Shown: one piece after another, positions 40,417-48,019 of the stretch | How the letters are laid out: each line of letters opens with the position of its first letter | Position numbering within the stretch: the first letter of the stretch is position 1 | Translations under genes and position numbers: made by a program | Notes under the pieces: generated by a model | What the model was told of the DNA's origin: nothing | The model's database searches: none | The model's input: only the letters and a program-made list of their open reading frames with translations | Source of the DNA: an uncultured Actinomycetes bacterium | Lineage (GTDB): Bacteria > Actinomycetota > Actinomycetes > S36-B12 > UBA5976 | DNA length: 48,019 nt | Assembly: GCA_903951185.1 (NCBI GenBank) | Contig: CAJBBC010000116.1 | Coordinates: 1-48,019, forward strand | Direction of reading: 5' to 3'

Positions 40417-40422
40417 AGCCTA
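40417..40422 (-). promoter_or_regulatory. -10 element TAGGCT of lipB
   Basis: TAGGCT on the minus strand lies 6 nt before the GTG at 40410; it is the presumed main promoter of the lipB-lipA-DUF4191 operon. Confidence 0.5.
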
Positions 40423-40504
40423 TTTCACGATAACCAACTAGTTAAATTACTGATTTCAACCCAAAATTACGGTTAGTACACCGCCAATGCGCGATTTAAT
40501 TCTT

Positions 40505-40517
40505 TCTAAATTAGAAT
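40505..40517. promoter_or_regulatory. Small palindrome upstream of the MMPL gene
   Basis: TTCTAA-A-TTAGAA, a perfect 6+1+6 palindrome 42 bp before the ATG. The octamer TTAGTACA also occurs twice in the spacer, at 40473 and 40518. A TetR- or MarR-like repressor site is possible. Confidence 0.35.
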
Positions 40518-40559
40518 TAGTACAGACATTCCCAGTATTTTGAACTAAAGGAACCTTTA

Positions 40560-42746
40560 ATGGCTCAGCACGGCCGACGAAAAGAAAAACAAAAATCAGC
40601 CCGTAAACCTATTTGGCTAGCAATATTCTTCATTGTTGCTTGGCTCGGAATCGGCGGCACCACCGGACCGTTATTCGGAAAATTATCAAGTGTTCAGCAA
40701 AATGACAGTTCTGGCTTCTTGCCAAGTTCAGCTGAGTCAACTAAAGCTGGCGAGTTGGCTACTAAATTCGTTGACCAAGATACCTCCGTACTACCTGCGC
40801 TTATTGTTTTCACCGGTGATGTAAATGAATCAACACTTGGGGCACTTAACGCATTTGCGCAAAATCTAGGTAATGTACCGGTGCCGGAAAGCGATGGTAA
40901 AACACTTAAGGATTTCATCGCCCAAGGTTCGCAAATATTCCCAATTCCATCTCAAGATGGTAAAGCCGCAATCATGTCTGTGCCGTTAGATGATTCAGTG
41001 CTAGCTTCGCCGCTTGCAAATAATGAACCAGCACTTCCGGTTATTGTCGAAGTTTTGCGAGCTCAAGCTGAAGCTGTCGGTGGATTTGAAACACATGTCA
41101 CCGGTATCGGCGGAATCTTGGCTGACTTATTCGACAGTTTTGGCACGATTGACACTTCGTTACTTGGTACCACACTCATTGTGGTGGCAATTATTTTGAT
41201 ATTTGTTTATCGCTCACCATTCCTATGGTTCATTCCACTACTTTGTTCCGTATGGGCCTTAGCTGTTGGCGGTGGCGTGGTCTACTTACTTGCCAAGAAC
41301 GACATCATCAAACTTGATGGACAGTCACAAGGTATTTTGTCAGTTTTGGTAATTGGTGCTGCTACTGACTACGCACTTCTATTAATCGCTCGATACCGAG
41401 AAGAATTACACCATTACGACAGTCGCTTCACAGCAATGCGGGTTGCGCTTAAGGGTGTATTCGAACCAATTCTTGCTTCTGGTCTAACTGTTATTGCCGG
41501 TTTACTAGTGCTATCCCTTTCAGACTTAGCTCAAGTGCGTGGTTTAGGTCCAGTTTCCGCAATTGGTATTTTAGCTGCGCAACTTGTGATGCTTACTTTG
41601 TTACCAGCAATTTTAGTTTTAGTAGGTCGCTGGATATTCTGGCCACGTATTCCACGTCATGACGATGTTGATGAAAAACTAACTGGCGTTTGGAATAAAG
41701 TTGCAAACACAGTTGGTAAGAATCCTCGTCGAACTTGGATTACCACTTCGGCGATGTTACTAGCAGCCTTAGCGTTTGCTACCCAGCTAAATACAAATGG
41801 CCTTTCCCAAACTGATGCTTTCACTGGTAATCCAGACTCAGTTGTTGGCTTAGAGAAACTGGCTGAACATTTCCCAGCTGGTCAAGGTGACCCAACAGTA
41901 ATCGTTGCACCGAAAGATGATCTAGGTATGTTAACCACTGCACTTTCTGGTGCACCTGGCGTATCTTCGGTAACACCGACTTTGACTGGGATGGCAATTC
42001 CCGGAATGCCTACTCCAGAAATTAAATATGTAGATGGTTTAGTTCGCCTGGAAGTTACGTTAGATAAGCAAGCTGATTCAGTGGAAGCTCAGGATTACAT
42101 CCCAGGGATCCGTGAAGTGGCTCACGAAGTTAGTCCAACTTCATTAGTTGGTGGTTCAACTGCAGTTAGTTATGACTTACAACAAGCTAATAAGCGTGAT
42201 CGAAACTTAATCATTCCAGTGGCATTGTTAGTTATCGGAATTATTCTGGCGTTACTGCTACGTAGTTTGTTAGCTCCAATACTTTTGATGGCAACTACTG
42301 TGCTGTCGTTTGGTGCCACTTTAGGTATCTGCCATTTAGTCTTCACGCACGTATTTGATTTCAAAGGTACTGACGGATCTTTTCCACTCTTTGCTTTCGT
42401 ATTCTTAGTGGCGCTTGGTATTGATTACAACATCTTCTTGATGACCCGTATTCGAGAAGAGGCAATCAAACTTGGTACCCGACCTGGAATTCTAAAGGGT
42501 GTGACTGTCACTGGTGGCGTAATTACATCAGCAGGTGTAGTACTAGCCGCGACTTTCGCAGTGCTGGGCACTTTGCCATTGGTATTCCTAGTTGAACTAG
42601 GTTTCGCTGTTGCGTTTGGTGTACTTCTTGACACCATCATCGTGCGAAGTCTTCTAGTTCCAGCTTTGTCTTATGACATTGGTGCCAAAATTTGGTGGCC
42701 AAGTAAATTAGGCAAAACTGAAGAGCCACTAGTTCTGGCAAAGTAG
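40560..42746 (+). CDS. MMPL/RND-family transporter
   Basis: A 728-residue membrane protein with twelve helices in two RND-like halves. Helix 1 follows a basic N-terminus (RRKEKQKSARKPIWLAIFFIVAWLG); the first soluble domain spans ~35-200, then helices 2-6 with GAATDYALLLIARYREELH (~266-284), the motif seen in MMPL proteins; the second half repeats this with ALGIDYNIFLMTRIREEA (~618-635). MMPL proteins export lipids or hydrophobic compounds using the proton gradient. At 728 residues it resembles the short Streptomyces/actinobacterial type rather than mycobacterial MmpL. AAAGGAACC precedes the ATG. Confidence 0.93.
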   Translation: MAQHGRRKEKQKSARKPIWLAIFFIVAWLGIGGTTGPLFGKLSSVQQNDSSGFLPSSAESTKAGELATKFVDQDTSVLPALIVFTGDVNESTLGALNAFAQNLGNVPVPESDGKTLKDFIAQGSQIFPIPSQDGKAAIMSVPLDDSVLASPLANNEPALPVIVEVLRAQAEAVGGFETHVTGIGGILADLFDSFGTIDTSLLGTTLIVVAIILIFVYRSPFLWFIPLLCSVWALAVGGGVVYLLAKNDIIKLDGQSQGILSVLVIGAATDYALLLIARYREELHHYDSRFTAMRVALKGVFEPILASGLTVIAGLLVLSLSDLAQVRGLGPVSAIGILAAQLVMLTLLPAILVLVGRWIFWPRIPRHDDVDEKLTGVWNKVANTVGKNPRRTWITTSAMLLAALAFATQLNTNGLSQTDAFTGNPDSVVGLEKLAEHFPAGQGDPTVIVAPKDDLGMLTTALSGAPGVSSVTPTLTGMAIPGMPTPEIKYVDGLVRLEVTLDKQADSVEAQDYIPGIREVAHEVSPTSLVGGSTAVSYDLQQANKRDRNLIIPVALLVIGIILALLLRSLLAPILLMATTVLSFGATLGICHLVFTHVFDFKGTDGSFPLFAFVFLVALGIDYNIFLMTRIREEAIKLGTRPGILKGVTVTGGVITSAGVVLAATFAVLGTLPLVFLVELGFAVAFGVLLDTIIVRSLLVPALSYDIGAKIWWPSKLGKTEEPLVLAK

Positions 42747-42782
42747 CTTGTAGCAAAGAAGTTTGAACCGAGTCCAATCCAG

Positions 42783-43505
42783 ATGGTAAAAAAATATATC
42801 GTTGGCTCCAGCGGTGGGTTTAATCAAACCGATCGTTGGGGTGTGGTTACCCCGGGTGGAATTTTCAAGAGGGCACTTGAATTAACCGGGAAAACTAGGC
42901 CTCGGGTTTTATTTGTACTTACTGCCAGCGGTGACGATAAAAGCTACTTAGCCACAAGTTACCAAGCTGTTTCACAATTAGCAGTTGATGTTGAACACTT
43001 AGCTTTATTTACGCAACCTAATGTGCCAGTAGATGAAGCTTTTGGACGGGCTGACTTAGTTTGGGTTGGCGGCGGCTCAGTTGCGAACTTATTAGCTCTC
43101 TGGCGATTGCACGGTGTTGATACTGCCGCTCGCGATGCTTGGGAACGTGGTGTGGTTTTGGGTGGTGTAAGTGCTGGCTCACTTTGCTGGCATGTTGGCG
43201 GCCCAACAGATTCGTTTGGACCAAAATTAGAAACTATTACAAATGGTCTAGCTTTATTACCCTGGGGTAACGGCGTACATTACGATTCTGAAGCGCAGCG
43301 CAGGCCATTACTAAATTCACTAGTTGCGAATGAAACTTTGCCGCTGTCTTATGCAACAGATGACCATGCCGGGATAGTTTACGCCGGGATCGATCCAGTT
43401 GAAGTTGTAATTGATTCACCAGAATTAGCTGCGCGCGCTTATCGTGTGGAAAAGCTAAACGGTGAAGTTTCTGAAACAACTTTGCAACCAGGCTTAATTA
43501 GCTAA
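42783..43505 (+). CDS. Peptidase family S51 (peptidase E-like)
   Basis: A 240-residue dipeptidase-like serine hydrolase of the S51 family. The nucleophile is S130 in GGVSAGSLCW, and VWVGGGSVANLLALWRLHG (~93-111) is the conserved block before it; the late YATDDHAGIVYAG segment (~196-208) likely supplies an active-site histidine region. Family members cut Asp-X dipeptides or act on cyanophycin-like peptides. No signal peptide, so cytoplasmic. The start ATG follows the MMPL gene by 36 nt with no clear ribosome binding site. Confidence 0.9.
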   Translation: MVKKYIVGSSGGFNQTDRWGVVTPGGIFKRALELTGKTRPRVLFVLTASGDDKSYLATSYQAVSQLAVDVEHLALFTQPNVPVDEAFGRADLVWVGGGSVANLLALWRLHGVDTAARDAWERGVVLGGVSAGSLCWHVGGPTDSFGPKLETITNGLALLPWGNGVHYDSEAQRRPLLNSLVANETLPLSYATDDHAGIVYAGIDPVEVVIDSPELAARAYRVEKLNGEVSETTLQPGLIS

Positions 43506-43527
43506 CGTAAATATTTAGTTTTATTGA

Positions 43528-43560
43528 CTATCGCTAGTTTTTAAATACTGTCAGCGATAG
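43528..43560. terminator. Possible bidirectional terminator between convergent genes
   Basis: CTATCGCT and AGCGATAG (8-bp arms, 17-nt loop) span the end of the FAD oxidoreductase gene in the spacer with peptidase E. Neither side has a clean T run, so termination would be weak. Confidence 0.35.
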
Positions 43561-44812
43561 CTGCCTCAGCAGCGAGCCGGCCACTTTCAAATGCGCCATT
43601 GATTGACGAAACATTTCGGTAGTCACCAGCTAAATAAATGCCATCACCTAGTCGCGCCGGTTGAGTTATCTGATGTGGTGGCAACATTGCCGGCAGTGCA
43701 TCTGGAACAGGATAAGTTGCAACATGCTGCCAAGTTGTAGTCGAAGTTTTATACAGCGAAGATAAGTGACTTCGAATTGCCGATTCAGATTGCGTTGAGT
43801 CGTGTACTCCAAGTGCAGAGCTTGAAACTAAAACTCGATCGTTACTGGCGTAACTTGGCGCTGCATTTGAGATTGCCACGGTATTTACTACTGGTTTAGT
43901 TGGGTCCGCTGTGCCATTACTAAATCTTTTGCCATCGACAACTAATGTGCCAAGGCCTTCAGTTAGCTCACTCGGAGCGCAATCAGCAATGTGATACCAA
44001 GTGGTGACTGAATGACTAGCGGGAGTACTGAGACTTGGGAGCAAGCTTGCCGCACTTCTGGCGTTAGCCGCCAAAATAATCGCTCGACAATTAATCATGC
44101 CAGCATTTGTTTGCACTTGACCTGGCTTAATCGCAGTCACAGTGGTATTTAAATTAATGGCTCCCGATGGAAGTTGAGCGGCAAGTTGTTTAGGAATTTC
44201 CTGCATGCCATTAGCGGGCACACCTGGTTTACCTTGAACAAAATTCTTTAAAACCACATCAAAGAATCGTTTAGATGTGACTAAATCATCTTCCAAAAAA
44301 ACACCAGCCAAGAATGGACGAAGTAATTGGTCGGTTAACTCTTTGCCAAATTTACGACGCAAGAATTGATCAGTTCGTTGATCAAAACTAGAAAAATTTT
44401 GTTTTCCAAATGCATTTTGTAAAGCGTATTTAACAAATTTCAATTTGGAATTTATTGAACCAACCGGAGCTAAAAGTGAATCTACAGCCCAGGCTGGTTC
44501 TGCTCTTGGATCAGCTAATTTATAGTGCCGCCCATCAATTGAGACTATTAAGCCAGCAGTTAGCGACTGAAGGTTTAATGCCTTCATGTCTAGAATTCTT
44601 GCGCCTTCTTGATATGCGGGGTTATAAAGCTGAAAACCTCGATCTAAAATTAATCCGTCAACATAATCAGTGCGCACTCGACCGCCAATTTGATCATTAG
44701 CTTCGAGTACGCAAACACTTTGGCCAGAAATTGCAATGCGTCTGGCTGCTGACAATCCAGCTAAACCCGCGCCGATAACAACGACATCAGTCTTTGTTGG
44801 CAGATTACTCAT
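43541..44812 (-). CDS. FAD-dependent amine oxidase-like protein
   Basis: A 423-residue flavoprotein of the amine oxidase/protoporphyrinogen oxidase superfamily. The FAD dinucleotide motif is VVIGAGLAGLSAARR (~11-25), followed by the conserved GGRVRTDYVDGLILDRGFQL (~43-62) and a C-terminal GDYRNVSSINGAFESGRLAAE (~396-416) typical of the superfamily. The substrate is unknown; close relatives are annotated as protoporphyrinogen oxidase-like or carotenoid desaturase-like. It starts at an ATG with GGGGA upstream, 14 nt after the TIGR01777 gene, in the same operon direction. Confidence 0.88.
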   Translation of the reverse strand: MSNLPTKTDVVVIGAGLAGLSAARRIAISGQSVCVLEANDQIGGRVRTDYVDGLILDRGFQLYNPAYQEGARILDMKALNLQSLTAGLIVSIDGRHYKLADPRAEPAWAVDSLLAPVGSINSKLKFVKYALQNAFGKQNFSSFDQRTDQFLRRKFGKELTDQLLRPFLAGVFLEDDLVTSKRFFDVVLKNFVQGKPGVPANGMQEIPKQLAAQLPSGAINLNTTVTAIKPGQVQTNAGMINCRAIILAANARSAASLLPSLSTPASHSVTTWYHIADCAPSELTEGLGTLVVDGKRFSNGTADPTKPVVNTVAISNAAPSYASNDRVLVSSSALGVHDSTQSESAIRSHLSSLYKTSTTTWQHVATYPVPDALPAMLPPHQITQPARLGDGIYLAGDYRNVSSINGAFESGRLAAEAAIADSI

Positions 44813-44826
44813 ATCCCCGAGTTTCG

Positions 44827-45705
44827 TTAAAGCGTTTTAACTGCACTAACAATATCAGGATCTTTAAATTCAAACCCAGCCGACATCAGAACTTTAGGTA
44901 TTACTCGGACGCTACCTAAAACCTCTTGCGAAAATTCACCTAGAACTACCTTCAACGCGAAACTTGGCACACTAAATAAAGTTGGCCGCTTCAAAACCTT
45001 GCCCATAGCCTTCGTAACTTGCAGGTTAGTGGCTGGATTTGGGGCAGTTAAATTAACTGGTCCAGAAATCTCAGGGTGACTAATCAAAAAATCAATTGCA
45101 GCAATCTGGTCGCGAAGCGAAATAAAGGACCAGTACTGCTTGCCATTACCAAGTTTTCCGCCAAAACCTAATTTAAATATCGGTAGTATTTTTTGCCAAG
45201 CGCCGCCATGAGCAGCCACCACCAAACCAGTTCGTATTTTTACTACGCGCACTCCAGCTAGCTGCGCAGCTGCAGTTGCAGCTTCCCATTGTTTAACAAC
45301 ATCGGCCAAGAAGCCAGTGCCATTTGGCGAAGATTCATCCACTGCATGATCTGCGGTATCGCCGTAGTAGCCAATTGCACTTGAGTTAATAAAAACTTTT
45401 GGTTTAATTTGCGCGGCAGCAATCGCCATTGTGGTTGTCGACCAAACGCGTGAATCTAGAATTTCCTTTTTATATTTTGCGGTCCAGCGACGGTCACCAA
45501 CACCAGCCCCAGCTAAATTAATAAAAACTTCAACGCCGTTTAGTGAAAAGAGGTCGATGTCACCATTCGCAGGATCCCAAGTAACTTCTGAACTGGATTT
45601 ACTTGGTCGTCGGACAAGTCGTAACACTTCATGGCCTTGGCTGCGAAGGTGGTCAACTAAAGCCGAGCCAATTAGTCCTGAAGATCCAGCTATTGCAATA
45701 CGCAT
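44827..45705 (-). CDS. TIGR01777 family NAD-dependent epimerase-like protein
   Basis: A 292-residue SDR protein with the nucleotide motif IAGSSGLIGSALVDHL (~4-19), then VTWDPANGDIDL, VEVFINLAGAGVGDRRWTAKYKKEILDSRV and the FINSSAIGYYGDTAD (~106-120) catalytic area, ending in a DUF1731-like C-terminus (VPSFALKVVLGEFSQEVLGSVRVIPKVL). The function is unclear; the family includes cell-division-associated SulA-like YfcH. The M. tuberculosis orthologue (Rv2216) lies between the E2 (Rv2215) and lipB (Rv2217), as here. Confidence 0.92.
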   Translation of the reverse strand: MRIAIAGSSGLIGSALVDHLRSQGHEVLRLVRRPSKSSSEVTWDPANGDIDLFSLNGVEVFINLAGAGVGDRRWTAKYKKEILDSRVWSTTTMAIAAAQIKPKVFINSSAIGYYGDTADHAVDESSPNGTGFLADVVKQWEAATAAAQLAGVRVVKIRTGLVVAAHGGAWQKILPIFKLGFGGKLGNGKQYWSFISLRDQIAAIDFLISHPEISGPVNLTAPNPATNLQVTKAMGKVLKRPTLFSVPSFALKVVLGEFSQEVLGSVRVIPKVLMSAGFEFKDPDIVSAVKTL

Positions 45706-45747
45706 ACTTATAGTGTGCAGGATTGCGCGAATAAATGCGACTTAGTT

Positions 45748-47496
45748 TTAAAGTCCTAGATCCGCTTCAAATGCGCCTTCTTCAAGGCGGGCTTTGATCG
45801 TACTTAAGAATCGAGCAGCATCAGCGCCGTCAACTAAGCGGTGATCATAAGTTAAAGCTAGATAAACCATTTGCCGAACAGCGATTACGTCAGCGCCACT
45901 TGAATCGGCGACAACTACAGGTCGCTTTACCACTGCGCCGGTACCTAAAATCGCAACTTGTGGCTGATTAATGATAGGTGTATCAAAAAGTGCACCTCGG
46001 CTACCAGTGTTAGTAATAGTAAATGTGCCACCACTTAATTCGTCTGGCGATAATTTATTAATTCTGGTGCGTTCTGCTAACTCACTTATTTTGCGAGCTA
46101 AACCAGCGATATTTAGATCGCCAGCGTCACGGACTACTGGAACAAGTAGACCTCGCTCAGTATCAACCGCAATACCTAGATGTTCGGCTTCAAAATAAGT
46201 GACAGTTCCTTCAACTTGGTTAATTGAAGCATTAACTGTTGGGTACTGCTTCAATGCTTCGCAAGCGGCTTTGGCAAAGAACGGTAGGAAGGTTAGTTTT
46301 ACCCCTTCACGTTGTTCGAATGCAGCTTTGGACTTATTTCGAAGGGCAGCGATGCGCGTAACATCAACTTCAACAACTGAGGTCAGTTGAGCTGAAACTT
46401 GCAATGATTCGACCATTCGCTCAGCAATGACAGTGCGAAGTCGAGTCATCTTTTCGGTTTTGCCACGAAGTTCGGCAGCTTTAGCACTAACTCCAACTGC
46501 AGCAGGTGCAGTATGAGGCTTACTTTCCACTGGTCGCTCAGCAGGAATATTTACTGGAGCATTTGACGGAGTAGTTGCACTTACATCTTCTTTTCGAATG
46601 CGCCCGCCAACTCCAGTGCCAACAACTTTGGTTAAGTCCACACCTAGTTGTGCCGCTAATTTGCGCACTAGCGGTGTTGTGTAAGTCTGCGAGTTATCAA
46701 TTGTTGATTGCGTAACTGGTGATTGCGTAACTGGCGCAGCTGCTTGTACTGGCGCCGCGCTTTGTGTACTTGGTGCACTTGGCGTACGTGGTGCACTTTG
46801 TGCTGGGACTAATGTGGCTGGCGCAACTGGCGCCGGAGCAACTGGAGCTGCTGGGGCACTTGCACTACTGCTAATTAACCCTAATTGCCCACCAACTAAG
46901 GCCACTCCATCTTCTGGCACGGTGATCTCAAGTAGCACACCAGCAACTGGGGACGGAATTTCAGTATCAACTTTGTCAGTAGAAACTTCAAGGATCGCTT
47001 CATCGGCCGCAACTGAATCACCAACAGCTTTAAGCCAACGTGTCACAGTTCCTTCGGTAACACTTTCGCCAAGTGCCGGAAGTAATACCGGAATACTCGC
47101 ACCGTTACTAGCTGGTGTTGGATTTGCCGCAGCTACTGGCACAGCAACAGGTTCTGGAACAGCAACAGGTTCAGGAGCCGATACTGGTTCCGGCACAACA
47201 ACAGGTGCAGCAACCACAGGCGCTGGAGTAGGTGTTGCGGTCGGCGAACTTGCAGATGCACTTTCTGCAATAACACCTAAGGCACCGCCGACAAGAACAA
47301 CTGCGTCTTCGCCAGCAATAATTTCAGTTAATACACCGCTTACTGGAGCAGGTATTTCAGTATCAACTTTGTCGGTAGATACTTCAAGTAATGGCTCATC
47401 GGCAGTAACAGTGTCACCGACATTCTTTAGCCAACGCGTTACTGTGCCTTCAGTAACGCTTTCACCAAGTTGGGGCATCGAAACAGTTGTGCTCAC
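45748..47496 (-). CDS. sucB: Dihydrolipoamide acyltransferase (E2) with two lipoyl domains
   Basis: A 582-residue E2 of the 2-oxo-acid dehydrogenase complexes. Two lipoyl domains (residues ~3-78 with K43 and ~135-210 with K175, both in VSTDKVDTEIP) are joined by Ala/Pro-rich linkers. A peripheral-subunit binding domain follows (~272-305, TPLVRKLAAQLGVDL), then the catalytic acyltransferase domain (~345-582) with H552/D556 in YDHRLVDGAD. In actinobacteria such an E2 (DlaT/SucB) serves pyruvate and sometimes 2-oxoglutarate dehydrogenase. Lpd is encoded just upstream in transcription order and LipB/LipA downstream. The GTG start has AAGGAG upstream. Confidence 0.95.
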   Translation of the reverse strand: MSTTVSMPQLGESVTEGTVTRWLKNVGDTVTADEPLLEVSTDKVDTEIPAPVSGVLTEIIAGEDAVVLVGGALGVIAESASASSPTATPTPAPVVAAPVVVPEPVSAPEPVAVPEPVAVPVAAANPTPASNGASIPVLLPALGESVTEGTVTRWLKAVGDSVAADEAILEVSTDKVDTEIPSPVAGVLLEITVPEDGVALVGGQLGLISSSASAPAAPVAPAPVAPATLVPAQSAPRTPSAPSTQSAAPVQAAAPVTQSPVTQSTIDNSQTYTTPLVRKLAAQLGVDLTKVVGTGVGGRIRKEDVSATTPSNAPVNIPAERPVESKPHTAPAAVGVSAKAAELRGKTEKMTRLRTVIAERMVESLQVSAQLTSVVEVDVTRIAALRNKSKAAFEQREGVKLTFLPFFAKAACEALKQYPTVNASINQVEGTVTYFEAEHLGIAVDTERGLLVPVVRDAGDLNIAGLARKISELAERTRINKLSPDELSGGTFTITNTGSRGALFDTPIINQPQVAILGTGAVVKRPVVVADSSGADVIAVRQMVYLALTYDHRLVDGADAARFLSTIKARLEEGAFEADLGL

Positions 47497-47530
47497 TGTC
47501 GGCCACTCCTTTTCTGTTTGTTCTTAAGAT

Positions 47531-48019
47531 CTATGCGTGGGCGTGAAGCGGTTTACCAGCTAAAGCTAGGAACGCCTCACCAAGTGCTTCATTTTGGGTT
47601 GGGTGCGCGTGGACTAGGGGAGCAACATCTTCTGCGGTAGCTTCCCAATTGTAAATAAGTTGAGCTTCACCAATAAGTTCACCAACACGTGAACCGATCA
47701 TATGAACACCAACTACTGGACCATCTTTTTTGCGAATTAACTTGATAAATCCGGCAGTTCCTAAAATCTGACTCTTACCGTTACCACCTAAGTTGTATTC
47801 GTAAGTATCAATGTCACCGAATTTTTCTTTAGCCTGAACTTCAGTAAACCCAATCGAAGCAATTTCAGGTTCGCTGTAAGTTACTCGAGGAATTCCAGTT
47901 TCATCGATAGTTGCTGGGTTCAATCCAGCAATTTCTTCAGCCACAAAAATACCTTGTTGGAATCCGCGATGGGCTAGTTGAAGCCCAGGAACAATGTCAC
48001 CTACGGCAAAAATGCCAGA
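47531..48019 (-). CDS. lpd: Dihydrolipoamide dehydrogenase, C-terminal part (5' end outside window)
   Basis: The frame is open to the window edge and reads SGIFAVGDIVPGLQLAHRGF, the FAD-binding GD motif, followed by QQGIFVAEEIAGLNP and the dimerisation domain: VTYSEPEIASIGFTEVQAKEKFG, FIKLIRKKDGPVVGVHMIGSRVGELIGEAQL and the catalytic His-Glu pair in VHAHPTQNEALGEAF. Lpd reoxidises the lipoyl groups of the E2 encoded 34 nt downstream, passing electrons to NAD+. About 163 residues of roughly 460 are visible, and the disulfide active site lies outside the window. Confidence 0.96.
   Translation of the reverse strand, partial: SGIFAVGDIVPGLQLAHRGFQQGIFVAEEIAGLNPATIDETGIPRVTYSEPEIASIGFTEVQAKEKFGDIDTYEYNLGGNGKSQILGTAGFIKLIRKKDGPVVGVHMIGSRVGELIGEAQLIYNWEATAEDVAPLVHAHPTQNEALGEAFLALAGKPLHAHA

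Noticed and set aside
46814..47527. 237-residue Gly/Ala/Thr-rich frame on the plus strand
   Set aside because: It is the antisense of the Ala/Pro-rich linkers of the E2 gene; composition mirrors the complement and there is no start signal.
1..48019. General reassignment of TAA to sense
   Set aside because: Many clear genes (for example those ending at 835, 3946, 5894, 7403, 9220 and 12513) end in TAA with correct family lengths, so TAA works as a stop in general.
1..48019. tRNA, rRNA, insertion sequences, prophage or integrative element
   Set aside because: No long gene-free stretch, no transposase, integrase or phage protein, no terminal repeats and no cloverleaf-like sequence were seen.

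Overview
The window looks like a piece of a streamlined, AT-rich actinobacterial chromosome, most likely a freshwater planktonic lineage of the acI/Nanopelagicales type. Actinobacterial signs are a mycoredoxin, DUF4191 and RDD proteins, a glnA1/glnE/glnA2 set, a polyphosphate-glucokinase-like ROK kinase, a MapB-type methionine aminopeptidase and an H1-like Lys/Ala-rich protein. The lineage is inferred from the low GC, the very short spacers and an actinobacterial-type heliorhodopsin. I see no rRNA, tRNA, CRISPR array, insertion sequence or prophage, and no gene-free stretch longer than 300 bases.

Layout. 1-9220: accessory and stress genes (DUF4287, DoxX-like, SDR/DUF2867, heliorhodopsin, SGNH hydrolase, mycoredoxin, acetaldehyde dehydrogenase + DUF779, luciferase-like oxidoreductase, glutathione-peroxidase-like enzyme, GNAT, TipAS, DUF1801). 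9249-12513: arginine-related genes (argG, an EamA exporter with no standard start codon, agmatine deiminase). 12514-17003: MFS pump, queuosine-precursor transporter, tgt, MarR, ROK kinase. 17005-18293: map with an in-frame stop, and the histone-H1-like gene. 18476-22400: MFS, panB, nadE. 22498-27527: glnA2, a class I amidotransferase, glnE. 27528-35725: Orn/Lys/Arg decarboxylase, ornithine cyclodeaminase homologue, bioY, NRAMP-like transporter, small hypothetical and XRE genes, MFS, DUF2157, GNAT, glutaredoxin. 35792-48019: glnA1, RDD, small membrane protein, DUF4191, lipA, lipB, MMPL, peptidase E, FAD oxidoreductase, TIGR01777 epimerase, a dihydrolipoamide acyltransferase (E2) and partial lpd. 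The blocks panB-glnA2-glnE and glnA1-RDD-DUF4191-lipA-lipB-TIGR01777-E2 match the order of Mycobacterium tuberculosis Rv2215-Rv2225, here split by inserted genes.

Genes working together. Nitrogen: glnA1 carries the adenylylation tyrosine and a well-formed four-half-site GlnR box, and glnE would adenylylate it; GlnA2 lacks the tyrosine. Lipoate: LipB and LipA lipoylate the two-lipoyl-domain E2 that works with Lpd. Queuosine: a precursor transporter and Tgt form a salvage pair next to a MarR regulator, and a MarR-type operator is shared with the distant luciferase-like oxidoreductase gene.

Most worth a second look: (i) two genes, map and the SDR/DUF2867 gene, each carry an in-frame TAA inside conserved sequence, with the rest of the domain intact behind it and ending 1 nt from the next gene; (ii) the EamA gene appears to start at ATC; (iii) the GlnR box; (iv) the matched MarR operators; (v) 17 starts with a TANNNT hexamer exactly 6-7 nt upstream, i.e. 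pervasive leaderless transcription; (vi) a perfect 12-bp-arm palindrome overlapping the ribosome binding site of the ornithine operon.
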